64,000 nt of DNA, taken from the NCBI RefSeq assembly GCF_000302595.1, contig NZ_AKZJ01000014.1, positions 1 to 64,000 on the forward strand, given 5' to 3'. The notes beneath the pieces were generated by a model, which was not told the origin of the DNA, ran no database searches, and was given only the letters and a program-made list of their open reading frames with translations. The stretch's first letter is position 1. Each line of letters begins with the position of its first letter. Origin of the DNA: Pedobacter arcticus A12 (GTDB lineage Bacteria; Bacteroidota; Bacteroidia; Sphingobacteriales; Sphingobacteriaceae). Position numbers and translations under genes: made by a program. This document shows positions 53,985-63,152 of the stretch, piece after piece.

Positions 53985-55220
53985 ATGAGCAATTTTATAA
54001 CAGAAACAACGCCAAACAGACCAGTTTATGTAGATAACGACCCGCAAAGCGAGTTAACTACTTTAAACTTAGGGCCAACCCACCCGGCAACACACGGAGT
54101 TTTCCAAAATGTGTTACAAATGGATGGCGAGCGTATTGTGAGCGGAGTTTCTACCATTGGTTATATTCACAGAGCGTTTGAAAAAATAGCTGAACACCGT
54201 CCATTTTACCAAATTACCACACTTACCGACCGTATGAACTACTGCTCGTCCCCTATCAACAATATGGGCTGGCACATGACGGTTGAAAAACTTTTAGGTA
54301 TCGAAACGCCAAAGCGAGTAGATTATTTAAGAGTAATTGTGATGGAGTTGAGCCGTATTACAGACCATTTAATCTGTAACGGTATTTTAGGCGTTGATAC
54401 AGGTGCGTTTACAGGTTTCCTTTATTTAATGGAAGAGCGTGAGCATATCTACGAAATTTTCGAGGAAATATGTGGCGCTCGTTTAACCACTAACATTGGT
54501 AGAATTGGTGGTTTTGAAAGAGATTTCAACGACATCGCTTTTGCAAAACTGAATAAGTTTTTAGAGAAATTCCCACCTATATTAAGAGAGTTCGAAGCTT
54601 TATTCAACAGAAATAGAATTTTTATAGAACGTACATCAGGTGTTGGTGCGGTTACTCCGGAAGTTGCATTGAATTACAGTTGGAGCGGACCAATTTTAAG
54701 AGCAACTGGTGTGGATTATGATGTTCGTGTAAACGAGCCTTATTCTTCTTACCAGGATTTTGATTTTGAAATACCAGTTGGAACCACGGGTGATGTTTAC
54801 GACCGTTTCATCGTGAGAAACGAAGAAATGTGGCAGAGCTTAAGGATCATCGAACAGGCGCTAGAAAAGCTTAAAGGTGAACCAAAAGGGGTTTTTCATG
54901 CCGATGTTCCTGAGTTTTATTTGCCTCCAAAAGAGCAGGTTTATAACAATATGGAGGCTTTAATCTATCACTTTAAAATTGTGATGGGCGAAGTGGATAC
55001 GCCTAAAACTGAAGTTTACCATGCTGTTGAAGGTGGTAACGGAGAATTAGGATTTTATTTGATCAACGATGGTGGCAGAACGCCTTACCGCTTACATTTC
55101 CGCAGACCAAGTTTCATCAATTACCAGATGTATGCACCAATGAGCGCCGGAATGTTATTGTCTGATGCCATTATCAATATGTCTAGTTTAAACGTAATAG
55201 CAGGAGAATTAGATGCTTAG
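53985..55220 (+). CDS. nuoD: NADH-quinone oxidoreductase subunit D
   Basis: The 411-residue 49-kDa subunit forms the quinone pocket. It has LNLGPTHPATHGVFQNVLQ, GYIHRAFEKIAEHRPF and the C-terminal RLHFRRPSFINYQ. It lies 9 nt after nuoC and overlaps nuoE by 8 nt. Confidence 0.96.
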   Translation: MSNFITETTPNRPVYVDNDPQSELTTLNLGPTHPATHGVFQNVLQMDGERIVSGVSTIGYIHRAFEKIAEHRPFYQITTLTDRMNYCSSPINNMGWHMTVEKLLGIETPKRVDYLRVIVMELSRITDHLICNGILGVDTGAFTGFLYLMEEREHIYEIFEEICGARLTTNIGRIGGFERDFNDIAFAKLNKFLEKFPPILREFEALFNRNRIFIERTSGVGAVTPEVALNYSWSGPILRATGVDYDVRVNEPYSSYQDFDFEIPVGTTGDVYDRFIVRNEEMWQSLRIIEQALEKLKGEPKGVFHADVPEFYLPPKEQVYNNMEALIYHFKIVMGEVDTPKTEVYHAVEGGNGELGFYLINDGGRTPYRLHFRRPSFINYQMYAPMSAGMLLSDAIINMSSLNVIAGELDA

Positions 55221-55725
55221 AGTAGAAGATACCGCAGCAGTAGAATTTTCTACTGAGTTATTGGCTAAATGTAGCGAAATCATCAGCCGTTACCCGGAAG
55301 GAAAGCAGAAGTCGGCTTTATTGCCAATTTTGCATGAAGTGCAAGCTGTTTTCGGTTGGTTGAGTGCAAACTCCATGGATAAAGTAGCTGAGATTTTAAA
55401 CATTAAAGATATTGAGGTTTATGAAGTTGCCACGTTTTACACGCAATACTTTTTAAAACCCCAAGGTAAATACGTTTTAGAAGTTTGCCGTACCGGGCCT
55501 TGCTGTTTAGTTGGTGCAGAAAAACTGATGGAATACATTGGTGAAAAGTTAGGCGTAAAAGAAAACGAAGCTACTGCTGATGGCTTATTTAGCTATCGTG
55601 GGGTTGAATGTTTAGCTGCTTGCGGTTATGCACCAGTTTTACAAATTGGTCCAGAATATACTTTTTATGAAAACTTAACGCCAGAATCGGTTGATAAGTT
55701 GATTGAGGAGTTGAAGAGTAAGTAA
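55213..55725 (+). CDS. nuoE: NADH-quinone oxidoreductase subunit E
   Basis: The 170-residue 24-kDa subunit has a thioredoxin-like fold with 2Fe-2S ligands in VCRTGPCCLVGAE and VECLAACGYAPVLQI. It works with NuoF in NADH oxidation. The start overlaps nuoD. After it comes a 141 nt low-complexity spacer. Confidence 0.94.
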   Translation: MLRVEDTAAVEFSTELLAKCSEIISRYPEGKQKSALLPILHEVQAVFGWLSANSMDKVAEILNIKDIEVYEVATFYTQYFLKPQGKYVLEVCRTGPCCLVGAEKLMEYIGEKLGVKENEATADGLFSYRGVECLAACGYAPVLQIGPEYTFYENLTPESVDKLIEELKSK

Positions 55726-55866
55726 GAGTTAAGAAGCAAGAGCCAAGATGCAAGACTTGTAAATGGCTCGTTAGAGATAAAATAATAGAAGACAAAAAGA
55801 TCAAGGTAGCAGAGTGAGAGGCTTAAAGTCTTGATACTTGATACTAACATCTTACATCTAAGAACA
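55726..55866. repeat. Low-complexity spacer between nuoE and nuoF
   Basis: The spacer contains AAGAAGCAAGAGCCAAGATG and TCTTGATACTTGATACTAAC, resembling the sdhA-sdhB spacer type. The upstream part of the nuoF open frame in this spacer is not counted as coding. Confidence 0.5.
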
Positions 55867-57231
55867 ATGGGTCGCAAATTATTATTAGAACATATTAACG
55901 TACCGGGAATAAACACTTTCAAAGTTTATCGTGAGAAAGGTGGCTACCGTTCCGTAGAAAAAGCTTTAAAAACCATGTCGACAGATGAGGTGGTGGAAGA
56001 AGTTAAAAAATCTGGTTTACGTGGTCGCGGTGGTGCTGGTTTCCCTACCGGGATGAAGTGGAGCTTTTTAGCCAAGCCAGAAGGTGTTGCTCGTTACTTG
56101 GTTTGCAACGCAGATGAGTCTGAGCCCGGAACTTTCAAAGACCGCTATTTAATGACGCACATTCCTCATGCATTAATTGAAGGAATGATTACTTCGAGTT
56201 ATGCGCTTGGAGCACATACAAGTTACATTTACGTTAGAGGTGAAATGATGCCTCAAATCCGGATTTTAGAAAAAGCAATTGCCGAAGCTAAAGAAGCTGG
56301 ATTTTTAGGAAAAAATATATTAGGAACAGGTTACGATTTGGAGTTATACGTTCAGCCAGGAGCTGGAGCTTATATCTGTGGAGAAGAAACTGCATTGTTA
56401 GAATCACTAGAAGGAAAAAGAGGAAACCCAAGGATTAAACCACCTTTTCCAGCAATTGCCGGCTTGTACGGTTGCCCAACGGTAGTAAATAATGTGGAAA
56501 CCATTGCAGCGGTTGTTCCAATCATCAATGATGGTGGCGAAGAATATGCTAAAATAGGAATCGGACGTTCAACCGGAACCAAATTGATCTCAGCGTCTGG
56601 AAACATTAATAAACCAGGGGTTTATGAAATCGAAATGGGCATTACCGTTGAAGATTTTATTTATTCTGATGAATATTGCGGTGGTATTGCAAACGGAAAA
56701 AGACTGAAAGCAGTTGTTGCCGGGGGTTCTTCTGTTCCAATTTTACCAGCAAACTTAATATTGAATTTGGCCAACGGCGAAAAGCGCTTAATGTCTTATG
56801 AATCTTTGTCTGAAGGTGGTTTTATCACCGGAACAATGTTAGGTTCTGGAGGTTTTATCGCATTTGACGAAGATCAATCGGTAGTTAGAAATACTTGGAA
56901 TTTTGCTCGTTTCTATGCTCACGAATCATGCGGACAGTGTTCTCCATGCCGTGAAGGAACAGGTTGGATGGAAAAAGTATTGCATAGCATTGTGAACGGT
57001 ACAGGTAGACCAAGCGATATGGATTTATTGGTAAACGTTGCAAAACAGATAGAAGGAAATACAATTTGCCCCTTAGGAGATGCAGCAGCTTGGCCGGTAG
57101 CTAGTGCAATCCGTCATTTTAGAGATGAATTTCAATGGTACGTGGATAACCCGGAGTTATCACAAAAACAGAATTATGGTTTAGCACATTATGCAGATCC
57201 TTTACCTGTTTTAGAAACAATTGAAAATTAA
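55867..57231 (+). CDS. nuoF: NADH-quinone oxidoreductase subunit F
   Basis: From the ATG at 55867 ([14 protein letters not shown]) the protein has 454 residues. It binds NADH and FMN ([32 protein letters not shown]) and a 4Fe-4S cluster ([29 protein letters not shown]). An open frame extends 12 codons upstream into the spacer without conservation. Confidence 0.96.
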   Translation: MGRKLLLEHINVPGINTFKVYREKGGYRSVEKALKTMSTDEVVEEVKKSGLRGRGGAGFPTGMKWSFLAKPEGVARYLVCNADESEPGTFKDRYLMTHIPHALIEGMITSSYALGAHTSYIYVRGEMMPQIRILEKAIAEAKEAGFLGKNILGTGYDLELYVQPGAGAYICGEETALLESLEGKRGNPRIKPPFPAIAGLYGCPTVVNNVETIAAVVPIINDGGEEYAKIGIGRSTGTKLISASGNINKPGVYEIEMGITVEDFIYSDEYCGGIANGKRLKAVVAGGSSVPILPANLILNLANGEKRLMSYESLSEGGFITGTMLGSGGFIAFDEDQSVVRNTWNFARFYAHESCGQCSPCREGTGWMEKVLHSIVNGTGRPSDMDLLVNVAKQIEGNTICPLGDAAAWPVASAIRHFRDEFQWYVDNPELSQKQNYGLAHYADPLPVLETIEN

Positions 57232-57251
57232 AAAATAATAATTAAAAAAAC

Positions 57252-57617
57252 TTGACAAAGCCGTTTGATATAAGGGAAAGAAGTTTTCTGTTTTCTAAAG
57301 AGCTAGTCATATTTATAACGGAAACAAAAGTAGAGAGAATACATGCTCCACTTTTCGACCAATTAATAAGAAGCGGAACTTCTGTAGGAGCAAATATAGA
57401 GGAAGGAAGAGCAGGGAGTTCCAAACGTGATTTTAGAAAGTTTTATATTATAGCGCTAAAATCAGCAAATGAAACAAAATATTGATTACGCCTTTTAAAA
57501 GAAACAGGAATTGTTAAACCTGCAGACATTTTAAAGGTTGAATCGATGATAAAGGAAATAGAAGAATTATCTAAAATTGTCGCATCAATCGTGATAAACA
57601 TGGATAAATCGATTTAA
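57252..57617 (+). pseudogene. Four-helix-bundle (23S rRNA IVP/S23-like) protein gene with internal TGA
   Basis: The frame encodes the S23/IVP pattern PFDIRERSFLFSKELVIFI, LFDQLIRSGTSVGANIEEG and KRDFRKFYIIALKSANETKY. A TGA stop at 57483-57485 interrupts it, and the same frame continues with LRLLKETGIVKPADIL to a TAA at 57615. Family members normally read ETxYWLRLL here, so the TGA replaces the TGG tryptophan codon. The start is TTG at 57252, 20 nt after the nuoF stop. Family function is unclear; it was first noted in intervening sequences of 23S rRNA genes. A truncated 77-residue product is possible. Confidence 0.75.
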
Positions 57618-57678
57618 AGGATTAAAGTTATTTTTAGGCTTTTGACTTTTTAATTTTAACTTTTGATTTTTCAATTAA

Positions 57679-58674
57679 ATGATAAAAGTAACAATAGACG
57701 GAATCCCGACAGAGGTAGAGCCGGGAACAAGTATTTTGAATGCTGCTCGTCAGATTGGTGGAGATATTGTGCCACCGGCAATGTGCTATTACTCGAAACT
57801 GGAAGGTAGCGGCGGTAAATGCCGTACTTGTTTGGTAAAGGTGAGCAAGGGTTCTGAAAAAGATCCTCGCCCAATGCCTAAACTGGTTGCAAGCTGCCGT
57901 ACCAATGTAATGGACGGGATGGAGGTTCAAAATATTACTTCGGCAGAAGTAGTTGAAGCTAGAAAAGGTGTGGTAGAAATGCTTTTGATTAATCATCCAT
58001 TAGATTGCCCAATTTGTGACCAGGCCGGCGAATGCCATTTGCAGGATTTGAGTTATGAGCATGGTTTGGCAACTACCCGTTACGAATTTGACCGTAGAAC
58101 ATTCGACAAAATTGATATCGGCGATAAGATTCAACTGCACATGACGCGTTGTATTTTATGTTACCGTTGTGTTTACGTGGCAGATCAGATTACGGAAGGT
58201 CGAGTACACGGAGTATTAAACAGGGGAGATCACTCAGAAATTTCAACTTATATCCAACAAGCGGTTGATAACGATTTCTCTGGAAATATGATTGATGTTT
58301 GCCCGGTTGGCGCTTTAACTGATAAAACTTTCCGTTTTAAAAACAGAGTTTGGTTTACAAAACCAGTAGAAGCGCACAGGGATTGCCCAACATGTACCGG
58401 AAAAGTAACTTTGTGGTATAAAGGAGAAGAGGTTTTGCGTGTAACTGGTCGTAAAGATCAATACGGAGAGGTGGAAGATTTTATATGTAACACTTGCCGT
58501 TTTGATAAAAAGGAGACTAAAGATTGGGTGATTGAAGGACCTAGAGAAGTTTCTCGCCAGTCGGTAATTAATTCTAATCATTACGATAAGCTACAGCCAG
58601 CACAAGTTGTTAAGAAAAACCTGGAGCTGATGGAGGCGAATAAAGTACAACTAGAAAGAGCTAAGAAATTTTAA
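57679..58674 (+). CDS. nuoG: NADH-quinone oxidoreductase subunit G, short form
   Basis: The 331-residue protein has the 2Fe-2S domain (MCYYSKLEGSGGKCRTCLVK), the His-Cys3 4Fe-4S segment (HPLDCPICDQAGECHLQDL) and further cysteines in RCILCYRCVYV, MIDVCPVGAL and CPTCTGKVTLW. It ends where the molybdopterin-like domain of the usual 700-900-residue NuoG would continue. Short NuoG forms occur in Bacteroidota, so this is probably functional. Its stop overlaps the nuoH start. Confidence 0.9.
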   Translation: MIKVTIDGIPTEVEPGTSILNAARQIGGDIVPPAMCYYSKLEGSGGKCRTCLVKVSKGSEKDPRPMPKLVASCRTNVMDGMEVQNITSAEVVEARKGVVEMLLINHPLDCPICDQAGECHLQDLSYEHGLATTRYEFDRRTFDKIDIGDKIQLHMTRCILCYRCVYVADQITEGRVHGVLNRGDHSEISTYIQQAVDNDFSGNMIDVCPVGALTDKTFRFKNRVWFTKPVEAHRDCPTCTGKVTLWYKGEEVLRVTGRKDQYGEVEDFICNTCRFDKKETKDWVIEGPREVSRQSVINSNHYDKLQPAQVVKKNLELMEANKVQLERAKKF

Positions 58675-59711
58675 TGGAAGTAGCATTTTTAATAGAAAAA
58701 ACGGTTTTAGTTTTAGTGTTATTTACATTAACGCTAAGTATTGCAGCATACTCAACTTGGCTAGAGCGTAAAGTTGCGGCCTGGTTGCAAGATAGGGTTG
58801 GGCCAAACAGAGCCGGAATTTTTGGTTTATTACAGCCTTTGGCAGATGGTGGTAAAATGTTTTTTAAGGAAGAGATTATTCCAAGTGGTGCAAATAAGTG
58901 GCTGTTTATTGCAGGACCGTCTTTGGCGTTATTGGTTTCTTTTTTAGGAAGTGCAGTTCTTCCTTTCGGGCAAAATATTGAACTTTTTGGTAGATCAATT
59001 CCGTTACAGGTTACAGATATTAACGTTGGTATCCTGTATATTTTCGGCGTTGTTTCTTTAGGCGTTTACGGAATTATGATTGGTGGTTGGGCATCAAACA
59101 ACAAGTACTCTTTAATGGGCGCTATCCGCGGTGCCTCACAAAATATCAGTTACGAGATTGCAATGGGATTATCCATCATTGCTTTGCTTTTGGTAACTAA
59201 TTCTTTAAGTTTTAAAGTAATTGCAGAACAGCAACATGGCTGGCACTGGAATATTTTAGTACAACCGCTTGGTTTTTTGATCTTTTTGATTTGTTCTTTT
59301 GCAGAAACCAATCGTGTGCCTTTTGATTTACCAGAGTGCGAAACGGAGTTAATTGGTGGTTACCAAACAGAGTATTCTGGCTTTAAAATGGGGGCCTACA
59401 TGTTTTCTGAATACATCAACATGTTTGTTTCATCGGCGGTAATGGCGGTTCTATATTTCGGTGGTTATAATTATCCTGGAATGGACACGGTGAACGAACT
59501 GTTAGGTCCAACTTGGGGTCCGCTGATTGGAGTGGTCGTAATGTTTGCCAAAATTATTGCATTCATCTTTTTCTTTATGTGGGTGCGTTGGACAGTTCCG
59601 CGTTTCCGTTATGATCAATTGATGGATTTAGGTTGGAAAGTTTTAATTCCGTTGGCAATTGCCAACATTGTAATTACAGCAATTGTAATCACGATAGTAG
59701 ATAAATTATAG
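58674..59711 (+). CDS. nuoH: NADH-quinone oxidoreductase subunit H
   Basis: The 345-residue membrane subunit joins the arms at the quinone site. It has eight helices with LERKVAAWLQDRVGPNRAG, EIAMGLSIIAL, FAETNRVPFDLPECETELIG and EYSGFKMGAYMF. Start overlaps nuoG. Confidence 0.95.
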   Translation: MEVAFLIEKTVLVLVLFTLTLSIAAYSTWLERKVAAWLQDRVGPNRAGIFGLLQPLADGGKMFFKEEIIPSGANKWLFIAGPSLALLVSFLGSAVLPFGQNIELFGRSIPLQVTDINVGILYIFGVVSLGVYGIMIGGWASNNKYSLMGAIRGASQNISYEIAMGLSIIALLLVTNSLSFKVIAEQQHGWHWNILVQPLGFLIFLICSFAETNRVPFDLPECETELIGGYQTEYSGFKMGAYMFSEYINMFVSSAVMAVLYFGGYNYPGMDTVNELLGPTWGPLIGVVVMFAKIIAFIFFFMWVRWTVPRFRYDQLMDLGWKVLIPLAIANIVITAIVITIVDKL

Positions 59712-59713
59712 TA

Positions 59714-59753
59714 TGTCAGGCTGAGCGGAGTCGAAGCCCCGCTCAGCCTGACA
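59714..59753. repeat. REP-like palindrome between nuoH and nuoI
   Basis: Arms TGTCAGGCTGAGCGG (59714-59728) and CCGCTCAGCCTGACA (59739-59753) are exact inverted copies around AGTCGAAGCC. The left half matches repeats at 13841 and 26279. Confidence 0.8.
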
Positions 59754-59776
59754 AAACGGAGAAGACAAAACGATAA

Positions 59777-60307
59777 ATGATAATGGAATCATTAAGTGGT
59801 AGAAAAAAAGTATTAGAACAAAAACCAATGAATTTTTGGGAGCGCATTTATTTGCCTGCCATTTTCAGAGGGATGGGCATTACTTTTATGCACATGTTCA
59901 AAAAGAAAGAGACGATCCATTACCCAGAACAGGAACGTGAGTTTTCTGAAAACTGGAGAGGGATGCACTCTTTGAAAAGAGACGAAAACGGAGCAGAGCG
60001 TTGTACCGCTTGTGGTTTGTGCGCTTTATCTTGCCCTGCAGAAGCAATCACAATGATTGCCTCAGAGCGTGAAAAAGGCGAAGAGCATTTATACCGCGAA
60101 GAAAAGTATGCCGCAGTTTACGAAATCAACATGTTGCGTTGTATTTTCTGTGGTTTATGCGAAGAAGCCTGCCCTAAAGAAGCAATTTACTTAGACGGAC
60201 CAATTGTGCCGGCTGATTATTTACGTAAAGATTTTATATACGGAAAAGATAAATTGGTGGAAATGCCAATTACAGAACTGGAAGCTTTAAAAGGGGCTAA
60301 AGTTTAG
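59777..60307 (+). CDS. nuoI: NADH-quinone oxidoreductase subunit I
   Basis: The 176-residue subunit binds two 4Fe-4S clusters: CTACGLCALSCPAEA and CIFCGLCEEACPKEA. The ATG at 59783 is an equally plausible start. It follows the palindrome in the nuoH-nuoI gap. Confidence 0.94.
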   Translation: MIMESLSGRKKVLEQKPMNFWERIYLPAIFRGMGITFMHMFKKKETIHYPEQEREFSENWRGMHSLKRDENGAERCTACGLCALSCPAEAITMIASEREKGEEHLYREEKYAAVYEINMLRCIFCGLCEEACPKEAIYLDGPIVPADYLRKDFIYGKDKLVEMPITELEALKGAKV

Positions 60308-60387
60308 TTTTGGGGATTACAGCCCATAATTAGTTCAAAAATTTTACCTTTGCCCATCAAAAAAAGGCAATTGCAGATTATACATCG

Positions 60388-60891
60388 ATGAGTTTATTTT
60401 ACTTTGTTTCATTCTTATCTATCCTATTTTCCCTTCTGGTGATTTTCACCAAGAACCCGGTTTATAGTGTATTGGCCTTAATAGCCACTTTCTTCACCTT
60501 CACGATTCAATATATTTTGCTGAATGCTCAATTTTTGGCTGTGGTGAATTTTATTGTGTACATGGGAGCCATTATGGTGCTTTTCCTTTTTGTACTGATG
60601 TTGATGAACCTCAATAAAGAAAGTGAGCCTATGAAATCTAACCTCATTAAAGTTGTTGGCGTGATTGCAGGCGGTACATTACTGGTTACTTTAGTGGGTG
60701 CTACAAAAATGCTTCAAACATCAGAAGTAAGTGCATTGCCAAACTCAGACATTGGCTTGGTAGAAAACCTTGGAAAAGTACTTTTCAACGAGTTTTTACT
60801 ACCGTTTGAACTGTCATCAATTCTTTTACTCACCGCATTGGTTGGTGCAGTATTATTAGCTAAAAAAGATAAACGAACTCAAAATGGATAA
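60388..60891 (+). CDS. nuoJ: NADH-quinone oxidoreductase subunit J
   Basis: The 167-residue membrane subunit has five helices and the conserved third helix [20 protein letters not shown]. Its stop region overlaps the nuoK start by 8 nt. Confidence 0.93.
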   Translation: MSLFYFVSFLSILFSLLVIFTKNPVYSVLALIATFFTFTIQYILLNAQFLAVVNFIVYMGAIMVLFLFVLMLMNLNKESEPMKSNLIKVVGVIAGGTLLVTLVGATKMLQTSEVSALPNSDIGLVENLGKVLFNEFLLPFELSSILLLTALVGAVLLAKKDKRTQNG

Positions 60892-61213
60892 TATTACAGC
60901 AACCATTCAAGTAGTTCCACTTAATCATTACATATTATTAAGTGCAATTATATTTACCATAGGCGTAATTGGAGTTTTGATCAGAAGAAACGCCATTATA
61001 ATTTTTATGTCGGTAGAGTTGATGTTAAATGCAGTGAATTTACTGCTGACAGCATTTTCTGCATACAGCGGAGACGCCTCTGGACAAGTATTTGTGTTTT
61101 TTATTATGGCATTGGCCGCGGCCGAAGTTGCTGTAGGTCTGGCCATTATTGTAATGGTTTACCGTAACACAAACTCGGTAGATATTAATGTGTTGAACAG
61201 GTTAAAGTGGTAA
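60884..61213 (+). CDS. nuoK: NADH-quinone oxidoreductase subunit K
   Basis: The 109-residue antiporter-like small subunit has three helices with the conserved Glu in [14 protein letters not shown] and [17 protein letters not shown]. Overlaps nuoJ. Confidence 0.94.
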   Translation: MDNITATIQVVPLNHYILLSAIIFTIGVIGVLIRRNAIIIFMSVELMLNAVNLLLTAFSAYSGDASGQVFVFFIMALAAAEVAVGLAIIVMVYRNTNSVDINVLNRLKW

Positions 61214-61230
61214 ATTTTTTATAAAGCTAG

Positions 61231-63132
61231 ATGATAGACTTAGTTTGGTTAATTCCGTTATTCCCCTTTATTGGTTTTCTAATTTGTGGCGTTGGTAGAA
61301 ATGTGTTGCCGAAAGCCGTATTGGGAACCATAGCAAGCTTAGCAGTTATCGCTTCTTTTAGCTTTAGTTTAGGGATATTCTTTGAATTTAATTCAGTAGA
61401 ACCTGTTATAATTAATTTATTTGATTGGATTAAAGTAGGGAATGTAAATATTCCTTTCGCGTTCCAAATAGATCAGTTAAGTATCCTGATGTTGTTGATC
61501 ATTACCGGGATTGGATCGCTTATCCATATCTACTCTACGGGTTACATGAAAACTGATGCTGGTTATGGTAAGTTTTTCTCGTACCTAAACTTATTTGTTT
61601 TCTTCATGCTGTTGCTTGTTTTAGGAGCAAACTACATTGTGATGTTTATCGGTTGGGAAGGTGTTGGATTGTGTTCTTATTTATTGATAGGTTTTTGGTT
61701 TACAAATGGCGCTTTCGCTGATGCGGCTAAAAAAGCCTTCATCATGAACAGAATTGGTGATTTAGGATTCTTAATCGCCGTTTTCATTATTATCGCAACG
61801 TTTGGAAGTGCAACCTTTACAGATGTTTTCCCCAAAGCACAAGGAATGGTTTCTGGCGATACTACGCTAACATTGATTACCATTTTGTTATTTGTAGGCA
61901 CAACCGGTAAATCAGCGCAATTGCCTTTGTTTACTTGGTTACCAGATGCAATGGCCGGACCAACTCCCGTTTCTGCATTGATACATGCGGCAACTATGGT
62001 AACGGCAGGGATTTATATGATTGCGAGATCTAACATCATGTTTAGCCTTTCGCCAATTACCATGAGCATTATAGCGGTTATCGGGTTAGCTACAGCAATT
62101 ATAGCTGCAATCATCGCGATTACGCAAACAGATATTAAAAAAGTACTGGCTTATTCTACGGTTTCGCAGTTAGGTTACATGTTTTTAGGATTAGGTGTTG
62201 GAGCTTATACAGCGGCTTTTTTCCACGTAATTACCCACGCTTTCTTTAAAGCTCTATTATTCTTGGGCGCAGGTTCTGTAATTCACGCAATGAGTAACGA
62301 ACAGGATATGCGGAATATGGGTGGACTAAAAAAGAAATTGCCAATCACATTTATCACCATGTTATTGGCAACAATTGCAATTTCTGGTCTGCCTCCTTTC
62401 TCCGGTTTCTTTTCTAAAGATGAGATTTTAGCGAATGTTTTTGAACATAATAAAGTACTTTGGATCATTGGTGTTTTAGGTGCGCTGTTAACAGCATTCT
62501 ATATGTTCAGGATGATGTTTTTAACTTTCTGGGGTTCTTTTAGAGGAACAACTGAACAGAAAAGTCATTTACATGAGTCTCCGTTTTCAATGACGATTCC
62601 TTTAATCATTCTGGCGATACTTTCTGTGGTGGGTGGTTTTATCAACGTTCCAGAAGTATTAGGCGGTGGACATTGGTTAGCCAGTTATTTAGCGCCCGTA
62701 TTTGAAGGCTCAACCTCACGTTTAGGCGAATTAGCGTTATCTCATTCCACAGAATATATGTTAATGGGGATTTCCGTAGGTGGGGTAATCATAGCAATCG
62801 GCTTTGCTTATTTCAAATATGTTAAAAATGCACATGTGCCTATTTCTGATAGCGAGAACAGATCAGCGTTAGCTAAAATATCATACAACAAATTTTACTT
62901 CGACGAATTTTACGCAGCCATCATCACCAAACCTTTAGATGCACTTTCGGTGTTTTTCTATAAAGTAGTTGATAAGGCAGGTATAGATGGTATTGTAAAC
63001 GGCGTTGCAAAAGCACCTATCGAGGCAAGTAAAGGCTTCCGTTTGTTACAGACCGGAAACGTTGGTTTTTATATTTTCGCGATGGTTGTGGGCGTTGTGG
63101 TGGTGTTGGCATATAGTTTTTTTAAATTTTAG
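61231..63132 (+). CDS. nuoL: NADH-quinone oxidoreductase subunit L
   Basis: The 633-residue proton-pumping subunit has about 16 helices, the conserved Glu in FIGWEGVGLCSYLLIGFW, the Lys segments KSAQLPLFTWLPDAM and AGPTPVSALIHAATMVTAG, and the long lateral helix at the C-terminus. Confidence 0.95.
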   Translation: MIDLVWLIPLFPFIGFLICGVGRNVLPKAVLGTIASLAVIASFSFSLGIFFEFNSVEPVIINLFDWIKVGNVNIPFAFQIDQLSILMLLIITGIGSLIHIYSTGYMKTDAGYGKFFSYLNLFVFFMLLLVLGANYIVMFIGWEGVGLCSYLLIGFWFTNGAFADAAKKAFIMNRIGDLGFLIAVFIIIATFGSATFTDVFPKAQGMVSGDTTLTLITILLFVGTTGKSAQLPLFTWLPDAMAGPTPVSALIHAATMVTAGIYMIARSNIMFSLSPITMSIIAVIGLATAIIAAIIAITQTDIKKVLAYSTVSQLGYMFLGLGVGAYTAAFFHVITHAFFKALLFLGAGSVIHAMSNEQDMRNMGGLKKKLPITFITMLLATIAISGLPPFSGFFSKDEILANVFEHNKVLWIIGVLGALLTAFYMFRMMFLTFWGSFRGTTEQKSHLHESPFSMTIPLIILAILSVVGGFINVPEVLGGGHWLASYLAPVFEGSTSRLGELALSHSTEYMLMGISVGGVIIAIGFAYFKYVKNAHVPISDSENRSALAKISYNKFYFDEFYAAIITKPLDALSVFFYKVVDKAGIDGIVNGVAKAPIEASKGFRLLQTGNVGFYIFAMVVGVVVVLAYSFFKF

Positions 63133-63152
63133 GGTTTCGAATTAGAGAATAG

